64,000 nucleotides of DNA from Dryobates pubescens. Taxonomy: Eukaryota; Chordata; Aves; Piciformes; Picidae. This document shows positions 49,312 to 62,215 of this stretch, piece by piece. How positions within the stretch are numbered: the stretch's first letter is position 1; every line of letters begins with the position of its first letter. Below the pieces are notes generated by a model. It did no database searches and was not told where the DNA came from. It was given only the letters and a program-made list of their open reading frames with translations. The position numbers were made by a program, and so were the translations under genes. Location of the stretch: contig NC_071634.1 of NCBI RefSeq assembly GCF_014839835.1, forward strand, positions 11,514,453-11,578,452. Direction: 5' to 3'.

Positions 49312-49656
49312 TCTAGAGAGCAAAGCTTACGAGCAGTGGCTGAGAGAACCAGGTTGTTTCCTCTGGAGAAGCGTAGGCTGATTTTAACTGCTCTCTACAT
49401 CTTCCTGAGAAGAGGTTGTAGGGAGGAGGGGGTTGGTCGTTTCTCCTTACTATCAGGATATTAGAAAAAAATCTTTACGAGAAGAGAGGTCAGACATTGG
49501 AACAGGCTGCCCAGAGAAGTGGTGCATTCACCGTCCTGAAGGTGTTCAAGAATCGTGTGGCACCTGGGGACATGGTTTAATGGCCATGGTGGTGTTAGGA
49601 AGACGGTTGCACTTAATGATCTTGAAGGTCTTCTACAACCATAACGATTTTATGAG
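49312..49656 (+). repeat. CR1 LINE 3' end upstream of the DRD5 CpG island
   Basis: Sense CR1: GAACCAGGTTGTTTCCTCTG, GAGAAGCGTAGGCTGATTTT, GGAACAGGCTGCCCAGAGAA, GTCCTGAAGGTGTTCAAGAA, CATGGTTTAATGGCCATGGT, ATGATCTTGAAGGTCTTCTA and a diverged tail near CGATTTTATGA. Of intermediate age, it ends about 30 bp before the GC-rich DRD5 promoter region begins. Confidence 0.9.
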
Positions 49657-49689
49657 CCCTACGGAATAAACCCATCCCGTCCCACTCTC

Positions 49690-50666
49690 CCCACAGCAAC
49701 GTTCAGTCCCACTCGCTCAGGCCGAACAAGACGTGGCGGTGCCCCGACAGCCCCGCTGGCCCCGGGAATGCCGCGGGGGTGGTTTGCAGGTGGACATTTC
49801 CCCTCTTCCTGCCGTGGGACTGCGCTCTCCTCTCCCCAGGTGCGCGGACCCGCAGCACGGACCCAGTGACAGTTACAACATACAGCGAGGGATGTTCGTT
49901 TCAAGAAGGAGGAAAGGAGTGAGCAGGCAGACCGCCTATCCACAGCACACCGTCCCATCCCCACCAGCCCCGCTGCCCGACGGCCCGGACGGGGCGTCCC
50001 TGGCGGCGGAGCATGCTCAGAGGGCGGCGGGGGCGGGTGGGCAGGCCCGGGGAGCGGGCATGGGGGGAACCGGCAGCGACAAGGCAGTACCGGGGTCTCC
50101 GTTCCGACGCGCTGGGAGTCCCGGTGGGAGCCACTTGGAGTTGCTCACCCCGGGGAGAGGGTGCGGAGCCGGTGCCGCAGGCAGGATACGCGCAGAGCCG
50201 CCGAGGGGGCAGCACTAAGCGGAGAGGAACGCGCGGAGCAGAGCGCAGCCCCCGAACAGGGGTGCGCGCAGAGCCGCGGAGCAGAGATAGCAAGCGAGAG
50301 GACGTGAGGCGGGTATCCAAAGCAGGGTCCCCGGGACGAAGACCCTGAGGAGGGGGCCGCGCCGAACAGCGGAGCGGGCAGCCCAGGAGGAAGCTGCGGG
50401 GCAGAGACCCCGGGCAGGGGCACTGCGCTTGCCCTGGGGCGGGCACTGCCAAGCGAGGGTAGCCCCGGGAAGGTGCAATGCGCTGAGCGGCGGGGCGCGG
50501 AAACCGGTACGCGCTGAGCCGCGGAGCAGGGCCGGCGGCGCGGGGCGGGGGATCCGGCAGGGGTGGCGGGGGGGCAGCGGCCCCATGGGGCCGGGCGGCG
50601 GGGCGGCGCTGGCTGCTCGGTGCGTCCCGGCTGCCGTCGCCCCGCCGCCGGCGGGAGCCTCCAGCC
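49690..50666 (+). promoter_or_regulatory. CpG island, putative promoter and 5' UTR of DRD5
   Basis: Very GC- and CpG-rich sequence leads up to and into the DRD5 coding region. Between 50188 and 50530 a motif like ACGCGC(A/T)GAGCCGCGGAGCAG recurs at irregular spacing (50188, 50229, 50263, 50479, 50509), giving a degenerate minisatellite character. No TATA box is evident. Long open frames on both strands here (up to 309 codons on the minus strand) result from the lack of stop codons in GC-rich DNA and show no recognisable domain. Confidence 0.7.
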
Positions 50667-52124
50667 ATGCTGCGGGGCGGCCGGAGCCCGCTGCCGCCCC
50701 CGGCGGAGACCCACGGCGGGGCGCGGGGTCCGGCGGTCGCTCCCGGTGCGGCGCAGGTGGCGGCGGGCAGCCTGCTAGCGCTGCTCATCCTCTGGACCCT
50801 CTTCGGGAACGTCTTGGTGTGCGCGGCCATCGTCCGCTACCGGCACCTGAGAAGCAAGGTCACTAACATCTTCATCGTATCCCTGGCTGTCTCGGACCTG
50901 CTGGTGGCTCTGCTGGTCATGCCCTGGAAGGCGGTGGCTGAGGTGGCCGGGTACTGGCCCTTTGGGGCTTTCTGCAACGTCTGGGTGGCCTTTGATATCA
51001 TGTGCTCCACAGCTTCCATCCTGAACCTCTGCGTGATTAGTGTGGACAGGTACTGGGCTATTTCCAGCCCGTTTCGCTATGAGAGGAAGATGACCCAACG
51101 GTTAGCTCTGGTGATGATCAGCGTGGCGTGGGCTTTGTCTGTGCTCATCTCCTTCATCCCTGTCCAGCTCAACTGGCACAAAAGTGGGAATATTGTTGCT
51201 ACTGGTGATATTGGAGATGGATTTGGCACTGGCTGGGCAGCAGCAGGTGCTGTCACCACCTGGGCAGAAGATATGAGCACCACATGGGTGGCATTAGCAG
51301 CAATGAGACCCTCTGATGGGATCTCTGACAGCAATGACACCCGCACTGGACCGTCAGAGAGCTGTGACTCCAGCCTCAATAGGACTTACGCTATTTCCTC
51401 CTCCTTGATCAGTTTTTATATCCCAGTGGCTATCATGATAGTTACCTACACTCGAATCTACCGCATTGCCCAGGTGCAGATCCGTCGTATCTCTTCTCTG
51501 GAGAGGGCAGCCGAGCACGCGCAGAGCTGCAGGAGCAGCCACGTTGACTGCCACCATCACACAAGCCTCAAGTCCTCCATCAGGAAAGAAACCAAGGTGT
51601 TGAAGACACTCTCTGTCATCATGGGTGTCTTTGTCTGCTGCTGGTTGCCATTCTTCATCTTGAACTGCATGGTTCCCTTTTGTGAGAGCCCACCCAGTGA
51701 CCCCCATGCTGGCCTTCCCTGTGTCAGTGAGACCATCTTTAATGTCTTTGTCTGGTTTGGCTGGGCCAACTCTTCTCTCAACCCCATCATCTATGCCTTC
51801 AATGCTGACTTCAGAAAGGTCTTCTCCAACCTCCTGGGATGTGGTCAGTTTTGCTCTAGTACTCCAGTGGAGACTGTTAATATAAGCAATGAGCTTATCT
51901 CTTACAACCAGGACACTCTTTTCCATAAGGAGATAGTGACTGCTTATGTTAACATGATCCCAAATGTGGTTGACTGTGAGGAAAATCGCGAGGACACTTT
52001 CGATAGGATGTCCCAAATCTCCCCTGACCAGGAGATTGCCACTGACTCTGTCTGTGAGCTGGACTGCGAGGGGGAGATTTCACTTGGCAAAATAACACCT
52101 TTCACGCCAAATGGTTTACATTAA
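50667..52124 (+). CDS. DRD5: DRD5, D1B/D5 dopamine receptor
   Basis: A single uninterrupted coding exon of 485 aa, as in all DRD5 genes. It is a class A GPCR with all seven spans. Visible family marks: GNVLV in TM1, [15 protein letters not shown] in TM2, the amine-binding aspartate D110 in TM3, DRY at 127-129, catechol-binding serines S245, S246 and S249 in TM5, CWLPF at 325-329 in TM6, NPIIY at 372-376 in TM7, and helix-8 cysteines C392 and C396. The ECL disulfide pair is C103 and C233. Long ECL2, short third intracellular loop and long C tail are D1-like and imply Gs coupling and cAMP production on dopamine binding. ECL2 is long (about 70 residues). It carries sequons N223-D-T and N238-R-T, while the N terminus has no sequon. 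Human DRD5 is 477 aa. The start [10 protein letters not shown] follows a fair context (CCAGCCATGC); no in-frame upstream ATG was found. Confidence 0.98.
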   Translation: MLRGGRSPLPPPAETHGGARGPAVAPGAAQVAAGSLLALLILWTLFGNVLVCAAIVRYRHLRSKVTNIFIVSLAVSDLLVALLVMPWKAVAEVAGYWPFGAFCNVWVAFDIMCSTASILNLCVISVDRYWAISSPFRYERKMTQRLALVMISVAWALSVLISFIPVQLNWHKSGNIVATGDIGDGFGTGWAAAGAVTTWAEDMSTTWVALAAMRPSDGISDSNDTRTGPSESCDSSLNRTYAISSSLISFYIPVAIMIVTYTRIYRIAQVQIRRISSLERAAEHAQSCRSSHVDCHHHTSLKSSIRKETKVLKTLSVIMGVFVCCWLPFFILNCMVPFCESPPSDPHAGLPCVSETIFNVFVWFGWANSSLNPIIYAFNADFRKVFSNLLGCGQFCSSTPVETVNISNELISYNQDTLFHKEIVTAYVNMIPNVVDCEENREDTFDRMSQISPDQEIATDSVCELDCEGEISLGKITPFTPNGLH

Positions 52125-52536
52125 ATTGCATCCTGCCCTGGTCATCTCTTGGATTATAAACCAAAATGTTAGCACTGAGTGGAAAAACTTGCTTGATTTT
52201 ATGCTATAGTTTGGTCAGTCACTTCACGCTGCGCTCACTTTTACGTGTAGCACTTTGCAGGGTGCAGACACCGTCCTACAGGGAGCACAAACATAATTCA
52301 GCACTTCCCCAGGCTGGAAGAGGACCAGGCAGTGGTGTTGATCAGCTGCAGTGAGGTGCTGTCCCTATAACTGCGGTCTGTTCATGTTTAGAATGTGTTT
52401 GCAAATGGAAGGTGCTGTTGTGTGCTAAGTATTAACAATTTCTAAAATCAGGGACAGCTGTGACTGGCATAGACATTAAATGGGGAAAAATTCTTGGCTT
52501 ATTTGTTCAGATCTTATGTTTCTTTTTCTCTGTTGT

Positions 52537-52562
52537 TTGGTTGGTTGGTTGGTTGGTTGGCT
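52537..52562. repeat. (GGTT)n microsatellite in the probable DRD5 3' UTR
   Basis: Five to six GGTT units, TTGGTTGGTTGGTTGGTTGG, lie 415 nt after the DRD5 stop and before the candidate poly(A) signal. Confidence 0.9.
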
Positions 52563-52740
52563 TGGTTGTGTTTTGGAGGTTTTTACTGCCTTTTATTTAT
52601 TTATTTAGAATTATTTTGAAAGTGAGGTGGTGATTTGGATGATTATTTAAGTGTATGTTTCTGCCAAAAGAGTTCCTGTGAAATCCATGTTCTTCTAGGC
52701 AGCGGTGTTGCCCATGATATCCTTGCCATGTTTCCAGATG

Positions 52741-52746
52741 AATAAA
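52741..52746 (+). terminator. candidate DRD5 poly(A) signal
   Basis: AATAAATAAA lies 617 nt after the DRD5 stop. It is the first strong signal, though others exist further on. Confidence 0.5.
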
Positions 52747-52759
52747 TAAAAATCACATT

Positions 52760-55700
52760 GATCGAGGGGTTATTATCTTTCATTCCTCCTCCAAAAAGTA
52801 TTGAAACTTCAGCACTCCTCGTTGAATGGTTAGAGTGCCAAGCAGGTAAACCCTGCTGTTTTGACAGCAAAGTAATGTGGATAGAAAAATACATTTTTTT
52901 TTCTTAATAAAAGCAAAGCTTACAGGAATGATTGACTTAAATGAACTCTTTTGTAGGTCTCTACTTACAGATAGATTCATGACTGGTTTAGTCTTATAAC
53001 TGATGCTGTTCCTCTCTGCAGCTAAGAATACCAACTGTACACATGTACAAGCTATTAAAGCTTTCCTCTTTACCCTTGAACTTTCTTTTTAAAGATGCTG
53101 TTAATGAGAAGAGTTTGGTGATAAGAGTTAGGAGCTGAATGTGTCTAAAAACAGTAATTGTGTTTGAAAGTGATGCCAAGACTCAGCACTTCGCAGCGTA
53201 GACATCGGAGAACTCATTGAAACCAAGAGAAGAAAATATACTGCTAATCCATTTTTTAAAGTTATTTACTTATTAATCAGAACACAAATAAGTTTTAAGT
53301 ACTTTGACTCTACAAAACATTTTAAACTAGTCTTGAAATTTTATAAAAGCATCTTTGAGGCTCTGTTTCTGTCGAAACATTTGCATCAAATGGAATACTG
53401 TGTTTAGAAACGTTTGGAAGCTTTCAGCTCAGAAATCTAAAGCGAGCCAATTTCCAAGACAAATGATCAAAGGTGGTATAAACCAATTCCAATGTTTGTT
53501 TCGAGTCCTAGCTTACAAACAACATCTGAATTAATTTACCCTTTAAAAATACCTGTGCCATGAACAGAGCAGATTGAAATGGAATTGTAGGTCCAGATTC
53601 AGTAGCACTCCCATGTAACTTTCCCAACCTGGTGCCTCCCCATACTGCCTAGCTGGAAACTGAAGGCCCCTGTGCAATGCATGGGGGAAAGTCATTTCAC
53701 CACATACTGGGTTTTGTGAATGTTATGCACTTAGGACTGAGCCTCTTTGGAAGTCACACCTCCAATTCTGGTTTGGGGATTGTTTTACCTCCCCTTGGGA
53801 TATGGGATGGAAGAAGCTCAGGATTGAGACCCCCTTTGTGGTTGCATCTGCTGCAATCCATTTTTCTCTGCAAGCAATGTTCTGTGTGTGTAGTCTTTGG
53901 TATTAATGAGTTGTATCATCATTTCGGATTATCTTTTCAACTGCTTGTCACAGAAGATTGATGCCTACCTGAAAGTTTTCTTTGCTGTTGATGTGAAATC
54001 TCAGTGTAATAGCTCTTTACAGCTGTCCTTAGAAAAGGGCATTGCGTCTGTGCCTTAGGGAGGCTTGGAAATCAGAAATCCCATGCCCACCATCAGGTTC
54101 ATCCTGCTAATGGCTTAACATTGAGGGTGACTATGTTGTGGCTCCTCTGCTAAAGCAATCCTGTGTTGCCAGGAGTTCACCATAGTTCTAGCACTGCTGG
54201 CTAGATAAACTTGCCCAAAATAAAATCGTTCCCAAATAAAAAGGAAGAAAGGAAGAAAACTGCTTCCGGTGGTGTAAAGATGAATTCTCCCAACTCGAAC
54301 TTAAATTTTTCCATTTTCTAGTTGCTGGTCTACTTTCAAGGGTAGTACAGGCTCTTAAACTTTCCAGATCTGTGCAGAAAGCCAATGATGCTCTGATACA
54401 AGAGGTGCAACACCTGGTGCTGATTCCAGCTCCCAGGGCAACACCTGTGTTTTATCTGGTTTTGTTCATATTAAATCAGAAACTGCCAAGGGAACTGGAG
54501 AAGGGAAAACATGACCTCTTCCTGAGCACTTGCTTACTGGCTGTGCCGTTTGTGCTGGTCCTGCAACAGAACAGAGCAGCAGAGCAGTTTCAGTAGTAAC
54601 AGTGAAGAGGGTGTTGTGTCCCCCCCCCCCCCACCTCCTCTCCTGACATAGCCTTTCCCCTTCAAAATTATCCTTGTGCTGGTGGTGTCCCAGTTCCCTT
54701 GGATCCACTTCCCTGCAGGTGTGGTGGATGGGTAGATGTGTACAAGAAGATGCTAGTGCACCCCATTGACAGGTATTCTCATTGAGGCTTTTACCTGCCT
54801 GGATTTCTGGAATGAGCAGGTGGGCTTAATGTTGGGATGCAAGAAGATGACATCTCCATCAGTGGGTTTGTATAATGGCTTTGCACAGACTATTAGAAAC
54901 AGTCTTATCTGAAGGGAGACAATTTTTAGCCTGCCCCCAGAATTTGGGAGCATAGTTAGGACAATACAGAAGACTGGTCAAACTACAACTTGCCATTACA
55001 AATCTTTAGTTTATGACTTCAGCTGGTAAATGATTTCTGATGGTGGCTCTACGATGTAATCTCTCTCCTTGGGATATGTCCCTGTCAGGGGGGCTTCATC
55101 CTTTGGAGCCCAGGAGCATCAGAAAAGGAACATTTCTGCTTCAAAAGACAGAGGGAAGGTAGTTCTTTTGCTGGAAGCACAGACTGACCTTACAAATCTG
55201 GAAAAAAAAAAAAAAGAAGCCTTTTTCTTGAGTCATAACATAGGGACATTTTCGTTGCTTTTAAATGTTTCTTAATTACCACTGACAAATCTGGAGTATT
55301 CATATTTAGCAAAGAAACTTTTGAAAGAAATGTGTCTCTTGCCTTGAACTATGAAAAAGGGCAGCTCCTTTTAATGAAGGCATCCCCAAAAAGGATTGTT
55401 TTAACTTGTTTCAGAGGAAGCTGCTGCCCTACTTTTCAAATGGTTTCTTTCTTAAGGACTAATGCATCTGCCTAGCTGCAGAGCAGAGTTCACTGCAAGT
55501 GCAAGTAGGTTTTTATAATCCTCATATCCTTGTGGTGTCACTCTGGAACTCATCTCTGCTTCCCATCAACATGTTTTCTTCCATGAAAGTCACCTTGCTC
55601 CCATTGTGCATTTTACTCCCTAATTAAGCATGATCCCAGCTCAGTTTTGGGGTTATTTCTTTTCTTTTTAGTCCTTTGTGCTTTAATGCTGAATGCTTTA

Positions 55701-58700
55701 ATTTGCATGTACAGTACAGCTGGGCTTTGAGTCATCCTTACTAGTCCTGAGTGATGGCTGACCCTCAAGGTCCCAAATTATTTTCCATTTCTATTTTGTA
55801 TCATTGTTAGAGATCTTACCTTGCAGTATGTGTTGCTGTTAAATAACATCTTAGCCAGCCAAATCTCATCCTTTTAGTCCTGGAAAACTCCATACCAAGG
55901 AGGGTTACCTTATCATTAGGCTGTGTGTTTTCTGGATGAGTTAACTAATGACCAGAGGAGTTCACTTCAGTGCAAGTTCTGCACATGTAGAGGCATCTTG
56001 GTTCATTTTTAAGAAGCTGGGACATGGAGGATGTGAAAGTGCAGTGTTTTATCTAAAATGCTGCAAACACCATGGAAAGTCTTCCACTGTTCAAAGACCT
56101 TTTAACACCTCTGGCTTTAACAAGGGCTGGTGGGTCTACAGTGGGGTTTTGTGCCCCAAGCTACAGGAAAGTAGATGTCTTTCTTAGAGGTGAACACAAA
56201 CAAGACAATTTCCAAAGGGACAAAAAGTACTGTAGTATTTTTGCTAAGTGATATTTCATCTCTTTGCTTTCATTGTTTGTTTTTTTTTCACTTTTGCCAG
56301 CCATGTCTGATGTGTGTCTGCAAGGAGGTTCCCTACTGAGAACATCTGTATTTCTGTAACATACAACAAAAAAAGGGCTTCAAAATTAGGAAAGCTTCCA
56401 GTAGAAGAACTCTAAGCACAATCTTACACCATTTAGGAGTCAATCATGTATAAACTCAGCGTTCAAGAGACTGAGAAGGCTGGAGGCAGGGTTCAGAACA
56501 TGCAGCAGAATGGAGGTTTGAGAGGTCACAAGTCCCTCAGCTGTTTGCATGTGTCAAAATTACCACTCAACAAGGAGAGCAATTCTGTCACTGTCACACA
56601 GGGTGTATACTTTGATGTTAATAAATATACAGAGATTCTTTTTCTTTCGTTTGAGGCCATCTTTGCTACTGTTTAAGATTCATCAGGCCTTTAAATTTAC
56701 TCAGTACCTATTTAAATCAGTAGCAGACCTCAGTGAAGGATGTGGGTTTGCTTCACAGAGCAATGAAATTATTTCTCCTGACTTCTTATGAATATTACCA
56801 CTGGTATTCTCCACTAGTGGATGATGCCATGCTCAACAAAATATTTCACCAGCTGACAATGTAGAAATCATTATTTTATTCAGAATTAATTCTTTGTTTT
56901 CAAACTTTGAAAGACTTTTGAAACTCTGCAGAAGCGTCACACACACAAAACCAACCAACCAACCACCACCAACAAAAAATGCCCACAGAGCATCTCTGAT
57001 CATATCTCAGATCAGCAACAACTGGTTGCAGTTTTAGTGCCCTGGTAATATATGGGGCACTATGCTTTTATGAACAGAAGTATGTCCCTGTAAGTTTAAG
57101 GTGATGTTTTCAAAGACAAGGGTATACTTTTGGTCTAAAAGTATACTGATGTGCACAAAAAATACCTATAAATAAGGACATTTCCACTGTTAATGGAGCA
57201 CCAAAGATGGGCCTCCTTCTTCAGCCTTCTGTTTATTGCAGCAGGGGTAAGATTTCAGAGAGCAGTAACAGGATTAGAGGTGTAAAGAATGGAGATACAA
57301 ATATTCTCATCTGAAGCAGATGATGGATCATTCCTTTCAGGGTGCCTGCAGGCATTCCCAGGATAGTTTAGTTCAACAGGAAATTTACAAGATGTTTTTT
57401 TACCTTGTTATATGTCTGAATCCATTCACAGTTGTGACTGGAGATGACATTCAATAGTTTTTATAGTGGACAGATAGCTGTTTAAGGAGGATAAACATTT
57501 TTATGGACATAATCCTTTATCTCACAGCCACATTTGCAAGGTTTGCTAAACACAATGCAGTAATCATAAAAAAATAATTTGAAATTCCACTCCATGAAGG
57601 AAAACTAATTCTCCCTATAAATTACTCCCTCCTGTTAGCAACCAATACTTGTTTGTACCTCTTACTGTGCTCTCACTGCTACCACAAGAAGCTGGAATGC
57701 TCTGAACCTGCTGCTAAGAATCTGCTAATTCATATTCGGAGGAATGTCTGAAAAAACAAATACAGACAAGGCAGCAACAAGTACAGCTCAGTGCAGTTCA
57801 TACAAAATTAGTGTAGTGTCAGCCAGTGACCCTTTCCTGGTGCCACAAGCACCTTGGCTTTGACCACAAATTCCAACTCTTTGGATCTTGGCTTCGTAGT
57901 AGACCTCTTGCTCCCAAGGTGGACGCTCAAAATCTGCAGGTAATGCTCAGGAAATCAGAGCTTTTAAACAACTGTTCTGACTTTTGTTTCCTACATAAAA
58001 GGGAAACCCCATGAAAGAGAAACCCCATTTTTCTTTCCCGAGCTCATGCTTTGAAAAAAGTGCTTGCAAATGACATCTGGTTAGCTGCTGCCTGGCTAGA
58101 GCTTGAGCGGATGTGGTTACAATAGCTTCTTGGGGTTTCTATGTCTGAAATGCATGTATGTCATAGTTTAGGGGCCTAATGGTGAGTGGAAGAAATCCTT
58201 AACTCATAGTTTTTTTCAGGAGTCTGACAGTGGCAGAACAAAGATGAAGCTCTACCAGTCTAAGTTCAGTTGCTTCCAAGGGCATAGGGAAAGTCTGGTC
58301 TGCAGCTCACTCAGCTTTGAGCGTGTCCTGTGAGTAAAATATTAACAGGGAAGTTCAGTGTGCCCTCTTTCATCACTTGACCTCATTTTTCCAATCTGAA
58401 AGAGTATAAATAAGATTTAAAAATATCTACATTTCCTTTGGCCCTGACCTTTTACTTTCTCTGTTAACTTTGTATAATTAGTCTCCTTCAGTGAACAGAA
58501 GCTCCTGGCATAGAGTTAGATGCTTGTCCTCGTTGTCACTAAATGTGGAACTACCTCGAGCTACACTTAAACTACATTATGTCTTCAGCCCAAAGGAATC
58601 TTCTTTTTTATTGTAATTTATTGAGTGTGGTGGTGGTTTTTTTTTTTCTTTCCCAAGTGACAACATTTCCCTCAACACAAGATTATTCACCAGAAACGTA

Positions 58701-59332
58701 ATTTAGAGGGCAGGCATAAATAGATGGTTTTATTAAAGCTCTTAGGGATTTTGCTTGATGATACAAAATGAGAATGGGTTGGTATTAGGCATAGAGATAA
58801 ATAGAATTTGGTTTTGTTTTTTTCACAAGAGGTTTAATTTTGGGCTTTTCATAGAAATAAACACTGGATGGTTTTGTTGCGAAGAGTTTATGCACTTGAT
58901 TTTATAGACTTCATACATACATACATTCTTTCTTATATATGTATGTACACACACACAAAAGATATTAAGTCATGTTTACAGGGTAATTAAATAGATTTTT
59001 CTCTCTCTAAATACAAAATGTGCACTTCATCCAGAAGGAAGCAAGTAAAATCTTAACATTTCTTTCACCACCACAATGAAATGCAAGTACACAGTCTTTC
59101 CAGATGTTCCAAAGGCATTTTGACTATTTTGAGTTGAGGCTCTTTGACAGTCTAAACTTGAATTATGCAGTGAGAGGGAGTGTACAAAATTCCTTCTCTC
59201 AACTATTTTATAATCAAAGCATTTTTATAATGATTTGCTAGTTGATTTTTTTAATTTGATGATCTTAGAGGCCTTTTCCAAATGGAATGATTCTCTGGCT
59301 GCAAGTATTTTGAGACATAGCAAGGGGTGATG
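52760..59332. other. Gene-free flank of DRD5
   Basis: No open frame above 94 codons and no recognisable gene, RNA or interspersed repeat. Simple runs occur: a run of about 15 C at 54620, poly-A at 55202, poly-T at 56280 and 58638, and (ATAC)n/(AC)n near 58915-58960. Distal DRD5 3' UTR or regulatory DNA may be included, but nothing in the sequence shows it directly. Confidence 0.55.
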
Positions 59333-59718
59333 ATTTAGAAGTTGCTTAGTCTGGAGAAGAGGAGGCTCAGAGGAGACCTTATTGCTGTCTACAGCTACCT
59401 GAAGAGGGGTTGTATGCAGGTGGGGGTCGATCTCTTCTCCCAGGCAACCAGCACCAGAACAAGAGGACACAGTCTCAAGCTGCACCAGGGGAGGTTTAGA
59501 CTGGATGTTAGGAAGAAATTCTTCACAGAAAGAGTGATTGGCCATTGGAATGTGCTCTCCAGGGAGGTGGTGGAGTCACCATCTCTGGAGGTGTTTAAGA
59601 AGAGACTGGATGAGGCACTTGGTGCCATGGTTTAGTTGATTAGGAGGTATTGGGTGATATGTTGGACTTGATGATCTCAAAGGTCTTTTCCAACCTGGTT
59701 AATTCTGTTCTATTCTAA
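59333..59718 (+). repeat. Young CR1 LINE 3' end with readable ORF2 C terminus
   Basis: Sense CR1. The frame at 59342-59635 reads the reverse-transcriptase protein's C-terminal tail without a stop: [60 protein letters not shown] and [20 protein letters not shown], ending MV then TAG. The 3' UTR follows (GTTTAGTTGATTAGGAGGTA ... TTTTCCAACCTGG) with the tail AATTCTGTTCTATTCTA. The element is 5' truncated. The open frame argues for recent insertion. The subfamily is that of the copies at 17030 and 45776. Confidence 0.96.
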
Positions 59719-62215
59719 TACTACCTCTTGGATGTTTCTCAGTGAGAGAGATTAAACAATGCTTTTGTCTTTCCAATTTGGTCAAACAAAGGTACAAACT
59801 TGTTGACAACATGCAGAGTTTCTGCCTTGTCAGAAGATAAAATGTGTTGCATGACCTTTCAAAATATCATTTGTCATCTCTGGTAGAATGGCCCTCGGTA
59901 TGTCAGAGCTATTATTTCTTGAATCTGTGCAAATAAGGTATCAAAGACAGCCAAAATTTGCTGCTATATATTGAATGCATATATCCATTGTGAAAAGCTG
60001 ATCTCCTGTTGTGACTTGGAACATGACATCATGGAGTTTACTGTTAGTGACTCAAGCCCAAATCTGCCAGTGGGCAAGTACAAAAGATGTGGGAGTTCTG
60101 CTTTCTGCTGAATATCAGTCTTAACAACAGTTGTTTTTAAATACAAAGGTACCAGCTTCTGCTGCTGGTTTGCCTACCAAGTACAAATACTTTGGTACAG
60201 TGATGGGACAGGTGGAAATGAACTTAAGAGAGAGAAAACTTCATAAATAAATATTTGTATCATGCAAAATCCAACAGGGAATCATTCAGCTCTGTATTAT
60301 GCAAGTTTCACACTGGTTTACATCTTTGCAGAATGCTTCTTGTTTTGTTCTTTAACCTTTTAGTGGCTTTTGTCAGAATATCTGCAGAGTAAACTCCAAA
60401 ATGTAAATGTTTGGATGGGAAATAACAACCCCTCTCCTTTAATGCATTCACCATGTCAGCACACACACCTGCAACCAGGTAAAGCTCAGCATCTCATATT
60501 TGCACTCCCTCTGGTTCTGTGCACACCACACTCTTGGCCCAATAATACCCGAGGTTTGAGAAGGGGAGACAGTGCAGGGGCTCATGCAGCACCTCAGCAG
60601 CTCTCCTTGGAGGCTGCCAAAGCTTCATGTGATTTCAGCAGGGTCTGTTGTACGCTAGACTGTTATACACATTGTAGATACTGTCCTTACTGGCTACGTT
60701 TCTGAGTCGAGCTGAATGGCAAGCTCTCAGCGTGCTCACTACACCAAGGTGAGTGGCAGAAATGCAGGAATACCTCATCCCTAGTTGCCCACCCTCCATA
60801 GCTGGTGGGAAGGTGTCTCAGCAAAAATGAAGACCAGTGGGGTGTATGTCATGACACAGCTTTAGACACTTGGAGACAATACTGCTTTAAAAATCCTTCA
60901 GGTCTGGAAGTGGAATTTTTTTTCCAGACTATTTGTGCTGACATTAGGCACCTAAATTCCACATAAATGGAGATGTAAGCATTTTAATGCCTTCTAGGTT
61001 ATAGATGACTTTTCTCAAGTATTCCTGTACATGTGGCTAACGAATCTGGATCCCAGCTGGACAGGCTTTGAAATGCATCATAAAAATGTCTGCCCCTCAT
61101 GTACTACCACAGCCATTCGTGCACAAGGGCTATTAAAACACCCTGGAGCAGGATTTAGCAGCACTGGGACCAATGGATGGAAAATGAGGATCATCCTATG
61201 TGATCTGCCCCCAAGCTCTGGCTGGCTGGAGAGTGGCTTGGGGTGTATCTGAGCCTTTTTGCATGTTTAGGCAGCCTTGGGGAGGCTAAAAGACACCCTT
61301 AACTTCATGTTTCTGGGCCAGGAGCTTTGTTTTGTGTCTCAAAGAGGCACAGCTGACTTTCAGCTGCTTTTTAGAAGAGATGGTATGCTTCAGTGCCTCA
61401 TGTACAAAAGCAAATGCAATGAATTCAGTGATGGCAGCAATACAAACTTTATAACTTTAATCTGCTAGGACAGATCATTCAGTGGTGAAGAGGACTTAAA
61501 AGAGATGACTCTGCCATTCTAAAACAGTTTTCTTTTTGTTGTTGTCCCTTCTCCCTCTCCCAGAATTGTCTTTTTCTTCTATTTTCAGTCTTGTAGAAAA
61601 GTTTTGAGAGGAACTGTCTTGCCCTGTGCACATCTCAGAAAGCATGGAAGTTATTTCTAAAATTATACACCCAAAAGTTTGAAGAAAATGACTCAAGTAT
61701 TACTTAACATTCCCATACATCATTAACCATTTGAGTCAGCATTGTTCAGATAACATGACATTAAAAAATCATCTCCGGCCAGTCTTCTTTCCTTGCCTGA
61801 AGGATTATAGCTACTGTCATATGCTGGGTTTAGTAGGTAAAAAAACCACAAACTAGACTGAGGAAGCAAATTAAATGCTTTTAAGTGACAGAACGTGCTG
61901 TAGAGGGTGTTGTACGGGAGCCCCAGTCCCGTATCTGTGGGTGTGTGACTGGCAGTAACAGCAGGAGCCATATGTGTGTGGCAGAAGCGAAGGAGTGGGG
62001 CTGCATGCAAAGGCCAACTGCTGGTTTCCTTCCTGCAATTAAAGTGCAGAAGCCTGATTATTTCAGTGTTGAAATCTGGAGATAACTACATCGACAAAAG
62101 AATAACTACAGCATCCTGCACTAGCAGGAGTAACTGAGTAGCTTTGTAACTGAGTGGGTTTGTCATTTTCGTACCCCGATTCTAACTTGTCCTATTCTGA
62201 CAGACTTTGAGGTAC
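59719..62215. other. Intergenic, nothing recognised
   Basis: Between two CR1 copies. Open frames up to 111 codons (60370-60705) show no domain, splice signals or codon bias that I can recognise. Confidence 0.55.

Noticed and set aside
49901-50830. 309-codon minus-strand open frame over the DRD5 5' region
   Set aside because: It lies in a CpG island where stop codons are rare, is Arg/Pro/Ala/Gly-rich, shows no domain and overlaps DRD5 on the other strand.
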